Source of the DNA: Rhodobacteraceae bacterium REDSEA-S34_B6
GTDB taxonomy: Bacteria; Pseudomonadota; Alphaproteobacteria; Rhodobacterales; Rhodobacteraceae
NCBI GenBank assembly: GCA_001627925.1
Contig: LUQC01000002.1
Span: 1 to 35,430 of the forward strand
Direction: 5' to 3'
DNA length: 35,430 bases
Made by a program: the position numbers and the translations under genes. The notes below the pieces were generated by a model. That model saw nothing but the letters and a program-made list of their open reading frames with translations. It was not told the DNA's origin and made no database searches. Positions 18,817 through 28,027 of this stretch are shown in pieces. Position 1 is the stretch's first letter; each line of letters opens with the position of its first letter.

Positions 18817-18850
18817 TTGACGAGCTAGACCTTTAAGCTATCACTATAAT
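18817..18850 (+). promoter_or_regulatory. Candidate promoter of the class-V aminotransferase
   Basis: TTGACG (18817-18822) with TATCAC (18839-18844) at a 16-base spacing, or TATAAT (18845-18850) at 22. The first has proper spacing and the second the better hexamer. AAGGA follows just before ATG 18868. The rest of the 284-base gap (18584-18816) shows no clear hairpin or conserved RNA. Confidence 0.45.
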
Positions 18851-18867
18851 TCTTACAAGGATGTAAA

Positions 18868-20058
18868 ATGAATTTAAGTAACGGTATCGAATATCTGGCC
18901 ATTCCAGGTCCATCTGTAATTCCTGAAAAAGTTTTGCAGGCGATGCATCGATCATCGCCAAATATCTATGAAGGGGAACTTGTAAAATTAACAGATAATA
19001 TTGTTCCTAAATTATGTACAGTTGCCAGAACTGAGGGCCATGTGGCAATGTATATTGCCAATGGTCATGGCGCTTGGGAGGCAGCTCTAGCCAACACAGC
19101 TGATATAGGCGATAAAATACTCGTAGTTGCAACAGGTCGGTTTGGACACGGGTGGGGAGAGATTGGACAAAAAAATGGCCTGAACACAACCGTATTAGAT
19201 TTTGGAACCAGTAGCACTATAGACTTAGCTAAGCTGGAATCGGCTCTAAAAAAAGACAAAAACTACAAAGCGGTTCTGGTCACACACGTCGACACTTCAA
19301 CTTCTGTAAAAAATGAAATTGCACCAATCCGAGCTTTGTTAAATAATCTTAATCACGAAGCCTTGCTGTTGGTTGACTGTATCGCTTCACTCGCATGCGA
19401 TGAATTTCATATGGATGACTGGGGTGTCGATGTGATGGTAGCTGCCTGTCAAAAGGGTATCATGGTACCACCCGGCGTTAGCTTTGTATTTTTTAACCAA
19501 AAAGCAAAAGATCGACAAAAATCTCTTAAAATGGTGGCGTCTTATTGGGACTGGGATCCTCGCATAAACCCAGATTATTATTATAAGTATTTCGGAGGAA
19601 CCGCTCCAACCCACCACCTCTACGGGCTTGATGTGGCTCTGGATATGCTTTTAAAAGAAAGTATCGAGGCGGTTTGGAAAAGGCATGAAGTACTTGCTAA
19701 AGCCATATGGGCGGCTATTGATGAATGGGCTAAGGGTGGAGAATTAAAGGCTAATATTCAAGATAAGAAGTTGAGATCAAATGCCGTCACTTCACTACGT
19801 GTAAACAAACCAAATGGTACCCTCCTGAGAGAATGGCTACAAGAAAATACTGGATTAACAATCGGCATAGGTCTAGGTATGGCTACGCCTAAAGACCCTA
19901 ATGGAGATGGTTTTTTTAGATTAGGCCATATGGGTCACGTAAATGCTCAAATGATAATGGCGTTAATTGCAACTCTGGAAACCGCTATGATCGCTGTTGG
20001 GGTACCTCATGGCAATAATGCAATTAACAAGGCAGCATCAGTTATCGCAGAGCTTTAA
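18868..20058 (+). CDS. Class-V PLP aminotransferase, alanine/serine-glyoxylate type
   Basis: A protein of 396 residues. The N-terminus YLAIPGPSVIPEKVLQAM, the YIANGHGAWEAAL block and the PLP lysine in ACQKGIMVPPG (Lys196) are typical of the alanine-, serine- or aspartate-glyoxylate aminotransferase group. The HHLYGLDVALD and HMGHVNAQM segments also fit. The likely reaction uses glyoxylate as amino acceptor; which donor is used cannot be read. AAGGA precedes ATG 18868. Its end overlaps the convergent HisC-like gene by 17 bases. No photorespiration or beta-hydroxyaspartate-cycle genes are nearby. Confidence 0.85.
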   Translation: MNLSNGIEYLAIPGPSVIPEKVLQAMHRSSPNIYEGELVKLTDNIVPKLCTVARTEGHVAMYIANGHGAWEAALANTADIGDKILVVATGRFGHGWGEIGQKNGLNTTVLDFGTSSTIDLAKLESALKKDKNYKAVLVTHVDTSTSVKNEIAPIRALLNNLNHEALLLVDCIASLACDEFHMDDWGVDVMVAACQKGIMVPPGVSFVFFNQKAKDRQKSLKMVASYWDWDPRINPDYYYKYFGGTAPTHHLYGLDVALDMLLKESIEAVWKRHEVLAKAIWAAIDEWAKGGELKANIQDKKLRSNAVTSLRVNKPNGTLLREWLQENTGLTIGIGLGMATPKDPNGDGFFRLGHMGHVNAQMIMALIATLETAMIAVGVPHGNNAINKAASVIAEL

Positions 20059-21145
20059 GGACATTAGGAAGAACATTCTTAAGTAAATCTATTTCTTCAT
20101 CTCGCCCAACGGTTACTCTAATTGTTCTGTCAAGTGGGGCAACCACGGGCTTCCTTACAAAAAGTTTCGCTTCAAGCAGGCCACTCATAATTTGATTTGC
20201 AAATTTTCCATCTTTTCCGCAGTCGATAGCAACAAAGTTTGTCGCAGATGGTATGGCAGATAAACCGTTTGATTGAGCAATTTGGTAAATTTCCTCCCTG
20301 CCAAACGAGATTTTTTTTACTATCTCTGACAAATATCTTTGATCTTTTATAGCAGCTATTGCTGCCACCTGAGACAACAAACTGTTTCCAAAATGGTTCC
20401 TTATCTTATCAAATTCAGCGATTAGCTCTTCATTTCCAATACCATATCCTATCCGAGCGCCAGCAACGCCATAGGCCTTCGAAAAAGTACGAAATCTAAT
20501 CATTCTGGGATCATCTAAAAATATTGGGACTTTTGCTTCATCTGGAGCAAATTCAGCGTATGCTTCGTCCAAAACAAGCAAACTATCATTTGGCAGTTTG
20601 TCTAGTAGTGAAACTATTTGCTCACCGCGTGTCCAAGTGCCCATGGGGTTGTTGGGATTAGAAATGTACACTAGTTTTGCGTTAGTTTTAGCAGCAGTAT
20701 CAATAAGAGATTGTAGATCTTCTTTATCGTCTAGATAGTCACATTTAAAAAGTTGCCCACCAAAACCCTCGACGTGATAGTTAAACGTTGGATAGGATCC
20801 ATTTGATGTGACTACATTGTCGCCTACTTGGACAAATAACCTTACCAAATAGCCTAAAAGAGCATCAATGCCTTCCCCTATAACTATATTATTATCAGGA
20901 ATATTATAGAAATTTGCCAGTACTTTTTTTAAATCATGGGCTGTTGGATCTGGATATTTCCAAATATCAACAGACAGGTTTTTTATTGCCTCAAGAACTT
21001 TCGGCGATGGACCGTAACAGTTCTCATTAGCACCAAGTCGCGCTGAAAATTTTTTTCCTACAATACGTTCATGCTCCTCCGGAGCAACAAATGGAATACT
21101 GGCCGGAAGTGATTTTACAATTTTTGTTAATCGATGGTCACTCAT
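20042..21145 (-). CDS. HisC-like class I/II aminotransferase
   Basis: A protein of 367 residues of the histidinol-phosphate aminotransferase family. Visible motifs: ARLGANENCYGPSP, SNPNNPMG (162-169), DEAYAEF (193-199) and TFSKAYGVAGARIGYG with the PLP lysine at about 223. Rhodobacterales carry several HisC paralogues, and no his genes lie here, so it may act on another amino acid, such as an aromatic one, rather than in histidine synthesis. The frame begins at TTG 21172, but ATG 21145 gives the family N-terminus (MSDHRLTKIV); neither has a good ribosome-binding site, so the start is uncertain. Confidence 0.82.
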   Translation of the reverse strand: MSDHRLTKIVKSLPASIPFVAPEEHERIVGKKFSARLGANENCYGPSPKVLEAIKNLSVDIWKYPDPTAHDLKKVLANFYNIPDNNIVIGEGIDALLGYLVRLFVQVGDNVVTSNGSYPTFNYHVEGFGGQLFKCDYLDDKEDLQSLIDTAAKTNAKLVYISNPNNPMGTWTRGEQIVSLLDKLPNDSLLVLDEAYAEFAPDEAKVPIFLDDPRMIRFRTFSKAYGVAGARIGYGIGNEELIAEFDKIRNHFGNSLLSQVAAIAAIKDQRYLSEIVKKISFGREEIYQIAQSNGLSAIPSATNFVAIDCGKDGKFANQIMSGLLEAKLFVRKPVVAPLDRTIRVTVGRDEEIDLLKNVLPNVLKALR

Positions 21146-21255
21146 ACGAGGATACAAAACCAATTTTTTCAAGGAAGCAAGAGCCGTTGCAGATTTAACA
21201 TAACCGATTTACTATCCAAGAAAGAGACGACCATTTTTGATTGAAGGGCATATCA

Positions 21256-22542
21256 TTGGACAACAAAGCACTTCCCTTTGCAAGCTATGAATGGAAAATT
21301 GCTTGGCGGTATCTGAGAGCCAAGCGAGCTGAAGGCGGTGTAAGTGTGATGACTTGGATTAGCCTCATTGGAATTACACTCGCAGTTTTTGCTTTGGTAG
21401 CAACATTATCAGTAAGATCCGGTTTTAGGACTGAGATTGTTGACACAATATTAGGGGCTAACTCACATATAACACTATATAAAGCACCGTCTCAGGATCA
21501 GTACGGAAACGTTAGCAGGACTTTCAAAGACTATGACGAAATAGCGTCTAAACTGCTTTCATTACCAAGTGTTAAAGGGAGTGCTCCTCTCATTAGAAGT
21601 CAGATTATGGCGACATTTGACAATCGTAACACTGGATTAGAGGTTTTCGGCATATCTTATGAAAACCTGCTTCGTCTTGATAGAATTGCAAAGCCAGAAG
21701 AATTCGAAGGTGATATGAATGATTTTAAAAATGGCATCGCTATAGGCTCAGGAGTTGCTAGGGAATTAGGCATAAAAGTTGGTGACAGCATCAAACTGAT
21801 TTCACCAAATGGAGTAAGGACCGCATTTGGAACTTCGCCGCGAGTTAAACAGTTCAAAATAGTTTATATATTCACAGCCGGAAGGTATGATATTGACAGA
21901 ACTAGGTCATATTTACCGTTCAGTGTCGCACAAGAGTACTTCAACAGAGAAGGATTAGCAGACGAAATTGAAGTCCTTTTAAATAATCCAAGCAATCTCA
22001 CCGAAGCTACTTCCCAGATAGAAAATGTCGTCGCTCCTGATGTTCAGTTATGGACTTGGAGAGATGCTTCAAGCAGTTTTTTGCGAGCTCTTGAGATAGA
22101 AGACAATGTAATGTTTGTTCTCATGTCAATTTTGGTGATGATAGCAAGTATGAATATTATATCTGGTTTAATCATGTTGGTTAAAAATAAAGGTAGGGAT
22201 ATTGGAATATTACGCACTATAGGACTATCACGAGGCTCAATAATGCGAATATTTATGATATGTGGGGCTTTCACCGGAATTTTAGGTACTATTTTGGGTA
22301 TAGCTTTGGGCTGCCTCTTCGCAATATATATTGACCCCATTTTTTCTGTAATTAATGTTCTTTCCGGTGGCGGTGTTTGGGATCCATCCATTAGAGGAAT
22401 ATATTCTGTGCCCGCAGAGTTACATGTTATTGACTTAATAAAGGCGACCTGCTTATCTTTAGGCTTAAGTTTTTTAGTTACAATTATTCCTGCAAGAAGA
22501 GCCGCCAGCCTTCACCCAGTGGATGCTCTTCGTTATGAATAA
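21256..22542 (+). CDS. Lipoprotein-releasing ABC transporter permease (LolC/LolE/LolF type)
   Basis: A protein of 428 residues with the Lol permease layout: one N-terminal membrane segment (WISLIGITLAVFALVAT), a large periplasmic domain of about 200 residues, and three C-terminal membrane segments with the cytoplasmic KNKGRDIGILRTIG coupling loop and PARRAA near the end. It extracts mature lipoproteins from the inner membrane for transfer to LolA. The frame opens at TTG 21241, but TTG 21256 has GAAGGG seven bases upstream and is preferred. It overlaps lolD by eight bases. Only one permease is present, pointing to a homodimer. Confidence 0.88.
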   Translation: MDNKALPFASYEWKIAWRYLRAKRAEGGVSVMTWISLIGITLAVFALVATLSVRSGFRTEIVDTILGANSHITLYKAPSQDQYGNVSRTFKDYDEIASKLLSLPSVKGSAPLIRSQIMATFDNRNTGLEVFGISYENLLRLDRIAKPEEFEGDMNDFKNGIAIGSGVARELGIKVGDSIKLISPNGVRTAFGTSPRVKQFKIVYIFTAGRYDIDRTRSYLPFSVAQEYFNREGLADEIEVLLNNPSNLTEATSQIENVVAPDVQLWTWRDASSSFLRALEIEDNVMFVLMSILVMIASMNIISGLIMLVKNKGRDIGILRTIGLSRGSIMRIFMICGAFTGILGTILGIALGCLFAIYIDPIFSVINVLSGGGVWDPSIRGIYSVPAELHVIDLIKATCLSLGLSFLVTIIPARRAASLHPVDALRYE

Positions 22543-23212
22543 ACCGGTATTAGAACTAGCATCTATTAAAAAAAGCTTTTCCAAAGGAAGTTCAAATAAA
22601 ATTGAAGTACTAAAGGGTATAGATTTACAATTATTTCCAGGAGAAATTGTTGCTTTAGTTGCGCCGTCTGGCGCAGGTAAATCTACCCTTCTTCAAATTG
22701 CTGGGTTACTCGATAAACCACTCAGCGGTAAAATATTTATAGATGGGCAAGAAATACAAAACAAAAGTGATAATCAACTAACCATGATACGGAGGCGAGA
22801 AATTGGCTTCGTTTATCAATTTCATCATCTGTTGCCCGAATTTTCATCAAGAGAAAACATTGATCTGCCTCAACTTGCCAATGGGCTTCCATCAAAAGAT
22901 GCTCAACGACGGTCAAACGAACTGTTAGATTTGGTAAATCTTGCAAATAGATCTAATCATAGACCAGCAGAGCTGTCTGGCGGTGAGCAACAAAGAATAG
23001 CAATTTGCAGAGCGCTTGCGAATAAACCCAAAATAATTTTAGCAGATGAGCCCACTGGAAATTTAGATCAGAACACCACTTTGTCAGTTTTTGAGTCTTT
23101 GCTGAAGATTGTCAAAAAAACAAATTTAGCTGCCTTGATCGCGACACACAACTTAGATCTGGCGAGGCGAATGGACAGAGTTGTTGAATTAATCGACGGA
23201 AAAATAAGTTAG
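22535..23212 (+). CDS. lolD: Lipoprotein-releasing ABC transporter ATP-binding protein LolD
   Basis: A protein of 225 residues. Walker A is APSGAGKST (43-51), the signature LSGGEQQR, Walker B IILADEPTGNLD and the switch ATHN. It powers lipoprotein release with the permease encoded just upstream; ATG 22535 lies inside the permease gene (8-base overlap). The first residue of Walker A is Ala rather than Gly, which I recall as common in alphaproteobacterial LolD. The stop overlaps the convergent glycosyltransferase stop by four bases. Confidence 0.92.
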   Translation: MNKPVLELASIKKSFSKGSSNKIEVLKGIDLQLFPGEIVALVAPSGAGKSTLLQIAGLLDKPLSGKIFIDGQEIQNKSDNQLTMIRRREIGFVYQFHHLLPEFSSRENIDLPQLANGLPSKDAQRRSNELLDLVNLANRSNHRPAELSGGEQQRIAICRALANKPKIILADEPTGNLDQNTTLSVFESLLKIVKKTNLAALIATHNLDLARRMDRVVELIDGKIS

Positions 23213-23889
23213 CTTCGATTATAATCATCGCTCAGATTATTAGGATCTGCTCCCAGTAAAAAAAGGAGTAACCTGACAATATTTTTAGTTCCTTGTCTGA
23301 GCCAACCATTTTTGCGATATTTCCTTGATGAGGTAGTTATAACAATGGGCATGCGGAATAATTTTCCTTGAAACCGTAATGCTAATTCTACATCTTCCAT
23401 AATGGGTATCGGTGAATAACTGCCATTTTCCATGAGTAACTTTCTAGGTATTAACAATCCCTGGTCACCATAAGGGAGATTAAAAATTAACGATCGAGCG
23501 TTTGCCCAAGTTGATGTCATTGAAGCCAGTGGATGAATTATATCAAAAGATAATTTACAGTAGTATCCAGCGTCTTTATTAAAATACTTTTTTACAATTT
23601 CACTCCAACCTGGTTCAAGCACTGAGTCACTGTGTATGACAAATATGAAATCGCCTTTGGCTGAATTCACCCCTTTTTTTAGTTGATAGCCTCGGGAGGC
23701 TTGGCTTGAGATAAATTTTCCCCCACACTCTTCCACAATTTCTCTTGTTTGATCTGTAGAGCCACCATCTACAACAATTAACTCTCTAACAATTCCAGCT
23801 TCAATACCTTCAAATAAGCTCGCAAGTGTCTTTCTAACCGTATTTTGTGAGTTCAATGTTGGAATTACTATTGATATTGGTGCGCGCAT
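23209..23889 (-). CDS. Family 2 glycosyltransferase
   Basis: A protein of 226 residues with a GT-A fold N-terminus: SIVIPTLNS, LIVVDGGSTDQT (Asp41) and the DxD-like HSDS (86-89), plus GDQGLLIPRKL and IMEDVELALR. It resembles the short glycosyltransferases called TIGR04283-like, often found alone near lipid or arsenosugar-type genes; acceptor unknown. A C-terminal hydrophobic patch (VRLLLFLLGADP) may touch the membrane. GGAAAA lies close to ATG 23889. The gene stands alone on this strand and is divergent from ygfZ. Confidence 0.8.
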   Translation of the reverse strand: MRAPISIVIPTLNSQNTVRKTLASLFEGIEAGIVRELIVVDGGSTDQTREIVEECGGKFISSQASRGYQLKKGVNSAKGDFIFVIHSDSVLEPGWSEIVKKYFNKDAGYYCKLSFDIIHPLASMTSTWANARSLIFNLPYGDQGLLIPRKLLMENGSYSPIPIMEDVELALRFQGKLFRMPIVITTSSRKYRKNGWLRQGTKNIVRLLLFLLGADPNNLSDDYNRS

Positions 23890-23939
23890 GAGTTTTCCAT
23901 ATGATTAAAATGCGGTAAGTTTTAAAAAGGAGCTATTAA

Positions 23940-24713
23940 ATGGTAACACCGCTTAATAACCGAAAGGTTTTGGGGCTGAAAGGAAGCGACTGTAAAAAAT
24001 TTCTGCAAAGTTTAATAAGTAATGACATTAATCTGATTCATGATGGTTTAGTTTATAGCGCTTTACTAACTCCTCAAGGCAAGTATATAGCTGATTTCTT
24101 TGTTGTACCGCTTGAAGATGCATTCGGAATTGATGTTCACGCAGATCTGGCCCAAACCTTACTTGAAAGATTTAATGTTTATAAACTGCGGTCGGATGTT
24201 GAAATAAAAGAATTAGAAGTCACGGTCGCATTGGGACTCACTGATCCCCCAGAAGGGGCCTTCACCGATCCCCGGCATCCAAAACTAGGGTGGCGTTTAT
24301 ACAGCATGGATGCAGAGAAATTTAACCAGCCCATAAATTGGACAAAATTACGGGTTGATTACGTAATTCCAGAATATGGGAGCGAACTAACTGGCGAAAG
24401 TTATATATTGGAAATGGGATTTGAGAGACTAAACGGTGTTGATTTCAAAAAAGGCTGCTACGTAGGACAAGAAGTTACGGCCAGGATGAAACATAAAACA
24501 GAATTGCATAAAGGGTTGGTAAAGATAGGCTCCGAGGAGACCATGGTAGTTGGAGAAGAATTATTTTTAAATGATAAGCCAATAGGGTCTGTACTGACGG
24601 TTTATGACAGGTCAGCTTTAGCATATGTACGTTTAAAAAATAGAGATGAAATACTGTCTACAAAAAGTACCAAAAGGATATTCGTAGATACAAACCCAAT
24701 TTCATCGAACTAA
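23940..24713 (+). CDS. ygfZ: YgfZ/GcvT family folate-binding protein
   Basis: A protein of 257 residues. The family signature KGCYVGQE is at 171-178, with the conserved Cys173, in the setting [25 protein letters not shown]. YgfZ is a tetrahydrofolate-dependent factor for assembling or repairing certain Fe-S enzymes, including MiaB-type proteins. A strong AGGAG lies about seven bases before ATG 23940. The stop overlaps the efp stop by four bases on the other strand. Confidence 0.9.
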   Translation: MVTPLNNRKVLGLKGSDCKKFLQSLISNDINLIHDGLVYSALLTPQGKYIADFFVVPLEDAFGIDVHADLAQTLLERFNVYKLRSDVEIKELEVTVALGLTDPPEGAFTDPRHPKLGWRLYSMDAEKFNQPINWTKLRVDYVIPEYGSELTGESYILEMGFERLNGVDFKKGCYVGQEVTARMKHKTELHKGLVKIGSEETMVVGEELFLNDKPIGSVLTVYDRSALAYVRLKNRDEILSTKSTKRIFVDTNPISSN

Positions 24714-25273
24714 GCTCTCTCAGAATATTCCATCGTCTCAGTATTCACTACTATGGCTTCATCTTGAGAAATAAATGGCGGCACCATAACTTTCACACCA
24801 TTATCCAGAATTGCAGGTTTAAAACTATTTGCTGCTGTTTGGCCTTTAACAACAGGCTCTGTCTCAACAATTTGGCATACCACTTTAGCAGGTAATGAAG
24901 CATTCAGCGCCTCGTCATCGTAAAATTCGACAACAATTTGCATACCATCTTGCAAAAAAGGTCTTCGGTCACCAAGAAGGTCGGACGGCAATTCTATTTG
25001 TTCAAATGTTTCTGTATCCATAAAAACGAGCATTCCATCATTTTCATACAAAAACTGTTGATCCTTTTGTTCTAAGCGAACCTTCTCAACTTTATCTGCA
25101 CTTCTAAAACGTTCATTGAGTTTGGTTCCTGTACGAAGATTTTTTAATTCAACCTGAGCAAAAGCACCTCCCTTACCCGGTTTAACATGTTCAACTTTTA
25201 TAGCAGCCCAAAGCCCCCCATCGTGATCAAGCACATTTCCGGGTTTTATTTCATTTCCATTTATCTTCGGCAT
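24710..25273 (-). CDS. efp: Translation elongation factor P
   Basis: A protein of 187 residues, the EF-P length, with three beta-barrel domains. The N-terminal domain has KPGKGGAF, placing the tip lysine at Lys34, the residue that other bacteria modify. EF-P rescues ribosomes stalled at polyproline. The modifying enzymes EpmA and EpmB are not in the window. No clear ribosome-binding site precedes ATG 25273; the leader is AT-rich. Divergent from the conserved small gene. Confidence 0.95.
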   Translation of the reverse strand: MPKINGNEIKPGNVLDHDGGLWAAIKVEHVKPGKGGAFAQVELKNLRTGTKLNERFRSADKVEKVRLEQKDQQFLYENDGMLVFMDTETFEQIELPSDLLGDRRPFLQDGMQIVVEFYDDEALNASLPAKVVCQIVETEPVVKGQTAANSFKPAILDNGVKVMVPPFISQDEAIVVNTETMEYSERA

Positions 25274-25346
25274 TTTAAATAAAAAACCTATTTGTTGATT
25301 GTTTAGGCAGCAGCTCTACCTAACATAAGGAAGTTAAACAAGGCTT

Positions 25347-25398
25347 TTGACAGGGGTCGCCTGATAGCTATGCATTATCATCATAGTAGCTATGCATT
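25347..25398 (+). promoter_or_regulatory. Promoter and 12-bp direct repeats upstream of the conserved small gene
   Basis: TTGACA (25347-25352), a perfect -35, is followed after 16 bases by TATGCA (25369-25374). The 12-mer TAGCTATGCATT occurs twice, at 25365-25376 and 25387-25398, exactly 22 bases apart (about two helical turns). The first copy contains the -10. Repeats placed this way look like binding sites for a regulator. Confidence 0.5.
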
Positions 25399-25472
25399 TT
25401 TAGGCTACCCGAATCAGTTTTAATGGTACATAAGCCTCGTTACGCCAGAAATATAAAGTGAAGGACGACGAG

Positions 25473-25796
25473 ATGAAAGATTTCGTTGACGCATCAGCGT
25501 TTAATACAGAGCAAGGAAACCGGGCCAGGAAGTTATTCGCCGCGGTCGTTCTGGCGGCATTGGATGATGCGATTGCAGATGACAGAAAATACGGAAACGG
25601 CCCCGAGCAGATAGCTCGGTGGGCAAGATCACGCGATGGGCGTGAAGTTTTATCGTGCGCCGGCATTGATCCAAATGAACGAGTTGTGAGTGGATTAATG
25701 GAATTTGTTGCTAAAGGTGTTAGGACTTCCGTTGCTCTTTCTAGAGAAGAAAGTGAGAGACGAAACGCAGCCTCTGATCACGCTGAGGCAGCCTAA
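25473..25796 (+). CDS. Conserved small protein, DUF6280-like
   Basis: A protein of 107 residues, soluble, helical and rich in Ala, Arg, Asp and Glu, with no membrane segment. I recognise it as a protein almost identical across Rhodobacterales (NTEQGNRARKLFAAVVLAAL and GNGPEQIARWARSRDGREVL segments), which I recall as DUF6280; function unknown. AAGGA lies seven bases before ATG 25473; an upstream GTG (25458) is less well supported. By my count GC is close to 50%, against roughly 40% around it, consistent with strong constraint on the protein rather than transfer. Confidence 0.75.
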   Translation: MKDFVDASAFNTEQGNRARKLFAAVVLAALDDAIADDRKYGNGPEQIARWARSRDGREVLSCAGIDPNERVVSGLMEFVAKGVRTSVALSREESERRNAASDHAEAA

Positions 25797-25812
25797 ATTT
25801 CAAAGTCGTTGT

Positions 25813-27210
25813 CTAGTCTTTATTCAACTCCTGTAGTAAATTTTTAATTGCTTTGAAACTTTCATTTCCTACTTCCTTATTACTTATAATAGACTTGTAA
25901 TACTCTTCAGGGTCATAGCGCGCGACTGGTAGGTTAAGATACTCAACTGTCAATAAACCGGAAGCAGATAGAACATCAAAAGCAGCCAGATACTCATCAT
26001 AACTAGCATTTATTAACTGAGACTTGGCATCTAATAATTCTTGCTCAGCATTAAGCACATCCAAGGTAGTTCGCGCCCCAAGGAATGCCTCCTCTTTAAC
26101 CCCATCAAAAGCAACTTCAGCAGCCTCTATTTGTTTCTCGATCGCGTCTCTACTCGCCTTAGACACTTCCAACATTGCATATGCCGATGAAATCGTTTGC
26201 TCGATCGTATCAATCTGTACATGCAAACCAGAGCGAACAGCCTGCAGATTAGCAAGGGCCTGTCGCTCTTTTGCAGATATTGAACCACCTTGATAAATTG
26301 TTCCACTTAACTGTAGGCCAATAGACGCTTGCAGTGTGTCAGGTTGAGCATCACTATCCGAAAGTCCAATATCACCGTTTAAAGTCATCTTGGCTTTTGA
26401 TGAAGCTTTAATGCGTTTTAATGTTAACTCGCTGGCTTTTATTTGATATTGTAGTTGCCTAAGGTCAGGATGGGAAGAAGAAGCAATAGATAGTGCCTCC
26501 TCGATTGTTGTTGGCACAGCTGGCATTTCTTTTGGCGGAAGCAAGTCTTCCGGCAACGTCCCTACAGCATTTTTAAATACCGCCTCAGCTTGAACTAGTA
26601 GACCTTTAGCGGCTGAAAGTGCGCTTGCGGAAGATGCGAGCCGAGCTTCTGCGAGCGCTACATCGGTTCTTGTAATTTCCCCTACTTCGTAGCGGTCTTT
26701 TGCCGCTGTGAGCTCCTCTTCGATTACAGAATAGTTGTTTTCTCTCAATCGAACGGTTTCCCTACCTTCCAGAACCCCCATAAATGCACTGACTGCACCT
26801 CCTAAAACTCTTTGTTCTAATGCTATCAGTCCTTGGCGTGTAGCAAGAACATTTTGCTTGGTTACATCAGCAGCAAGCCTGTTGGAACCGCCATCGAATA
26901 TAGTTAAAGACGAGTTCAAACCAACGTTACCCCGCCAAACAACATCGCTCGTCACACTTCCTGCGGTATCAGTTTCACTCCAGTTTCCCGAAAAATTAGC
27001 AGCCCACGAAACTATTGGTAATAATGCGGAGGATGCTATGATTGTATTTTCATCGGCAGCTCTCAATAAGGCTCTGTTCTGATCTAGTAACCCTGAATTA
27101 TTATATGACTCTACAAGCGCTTCAGAAAGGCTCTTAGCATGGAGCGGTAACAAAAAAGAAGCAAATAAAAAAGTTACTGAAACTATTGAAGACTTTAGAA
27201 TAACTTTCAT
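25813..27210 (-). CDS. TolC family outer-membrane efflux channel
   Basis: A protein of 465 residues with an N-terminal signal peptide (hydrophobic run SIVSVTFLFASFLL, likely cut after LHA). Long amphipathic helices, two repeated halves and motifs such as RYEVGEITRTDVALAEARLA and FLGARTTLDVLNAEQELLDAKSQL are typical of TolC/TprC-like proteins in type I export and RND efflux. ATG 27210 is chosen; a TTG at 27222 is open. It lies 40 bases behind the Pcm-like gene and probably shares its transcript. No export ATPase or fusion protein is nearby. Confidence 0.9.
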   Translation of the reverse strand: MKVILKSSIVSVTFLFASFLLPLHAKSLSEALVESYNNSGLLDQNRALLRAADENTIIASSALLPIVSWAANFSGNWSETDTAGSVTSDVVWRGNVGLNSSLTIFDGGSNRLAADVTKQNVLATRQGLIALEQRVLGGAVSAFMGVLEGRETVRLRENNYSVIEEELTAAKDRYEVGEITRTDVALAEARLASSASALSAAKGLLVQAEAVFKNAVGTLPEDLLPPKEMPAVPTTIEEALSIASSSHPDLRQLQYQIKASELTLKRIKASSKAKMTLNGDIGLSDSDAQPDTLQASIGLQLSGTIYQGGSISAKERQALANLQAVRSGLHVQIDTIEQTISSAYAMLEVSKASRDAIEKQIEAAEVAFDGVKEEAFLGARTTLDVLNAEQELLDAKSQLINASYDEYLAAFDVLSASGLLTVEYLNLPVARYDPEEYYKSIISNKEVGNESFKAIKNLLQELNKD

Positions 27211-27250
27211 TTTATTACCCAAATATTAACGATTGAGGCAACTGCCAAGT

Positions 27251-27904
27251 TTATAATGTGAAGGTCAGTTCTTTTTTAAAACAATCTAGAACAGGTGCTG
27301 CAGCATTAAAACCGAATCGCCAACTTATTTCATCATTTAGTTTATACCCAATTTTAACTCTGCCAAGTGCCCCCTCCATAAAAATGGCCACCATCCTTCC
27401 ACCGTCTTTTAATTGAGACGATATTTTATGCGCTACCAGCTCAATCCCACCTTGTATGAAAATTACATCATATGGAGCGTGGCTTGGTGCTCCCTCATGC
27501 AAAGGCCCTTTTTCAACAATGACATTGTCGATACCATGCTCAGTAAGAGCGGTTTGCATTTCATTAGCTGGTTTCTCCTCACTTTCCAAAGCCACTACCG
27601 CTTCTGCAAGGTGCGCTATGATAGCAGCAGAATATCCAAAAGCCGAGCCAACATCCAAAACGAGTTCGCTGTCATTAACATCTACTAGATCAAGCATCTT
27701 TGCTAATGTGCGAGGATCCAAAATTACTCTGTCATTTCCAATACGAATATGTTCTCCAACATACGCCGTATCTCTATTCTCTGATGGAACAAAGGCCTCG
27801 CGCTTTATTGATAAAAAAGCCTCTATAATTGGAAATTTCGTAACGTCAGATGGACGAATTTGATTATCAACCATCATCCTACGGCGTACTACATTGTCAG
27901 ACAT
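27251..27904 (-). CDS. Protein-L-isoaspartate O-methyltransferase-like protein
   Basis: A protein of 217 residues. The N-terminus RRRMMVDNQIRPSDV and the SAM-binding LVLDVGSAFGYSAAIIA, followed by VVALES, follow the PIMT/Pcm pattern. PIMT uses SAM to repair isoaspartyl residues, but this branch, always next to tolC in these bacteria in my memory, may have another substrate. The frame opens at TTG 27910; ATG 27904 has GAGAG six bases upstream. Operon with the TolC-type channel. Confidence 0.8.
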   Translation of the reverse strand: MSDNVVRRRMMVDNQIRPSDVTKFPIIEAFLSIKREAFVPSENRDTAYVGEHIRIGNDRVILDPRTLAKMLDLVDVNDSELVLDVGSAFGYSAAIIAHLAEAVVALESEEKPANEMQTALTEHGIDNVIVEKGPLHEGAPSHAPYDVIFIQGGIELVAHKISSQLKDGGRMVAIFMEGALGRVKIGYKLNDEISWRFGFNAAAPVLDCFKKELTFTL

Positions 27905-28027
27905 TTGCAACTCTCAAAAAGTTAAAGCACAACCGTGTATTGACACAACAGCCGTATAGTATCAATGCAATTCATTAAATAATTTCTGCTTGCCTACAAT
28001 ATTTGTAAGTATCAAAACAAAAGATAT

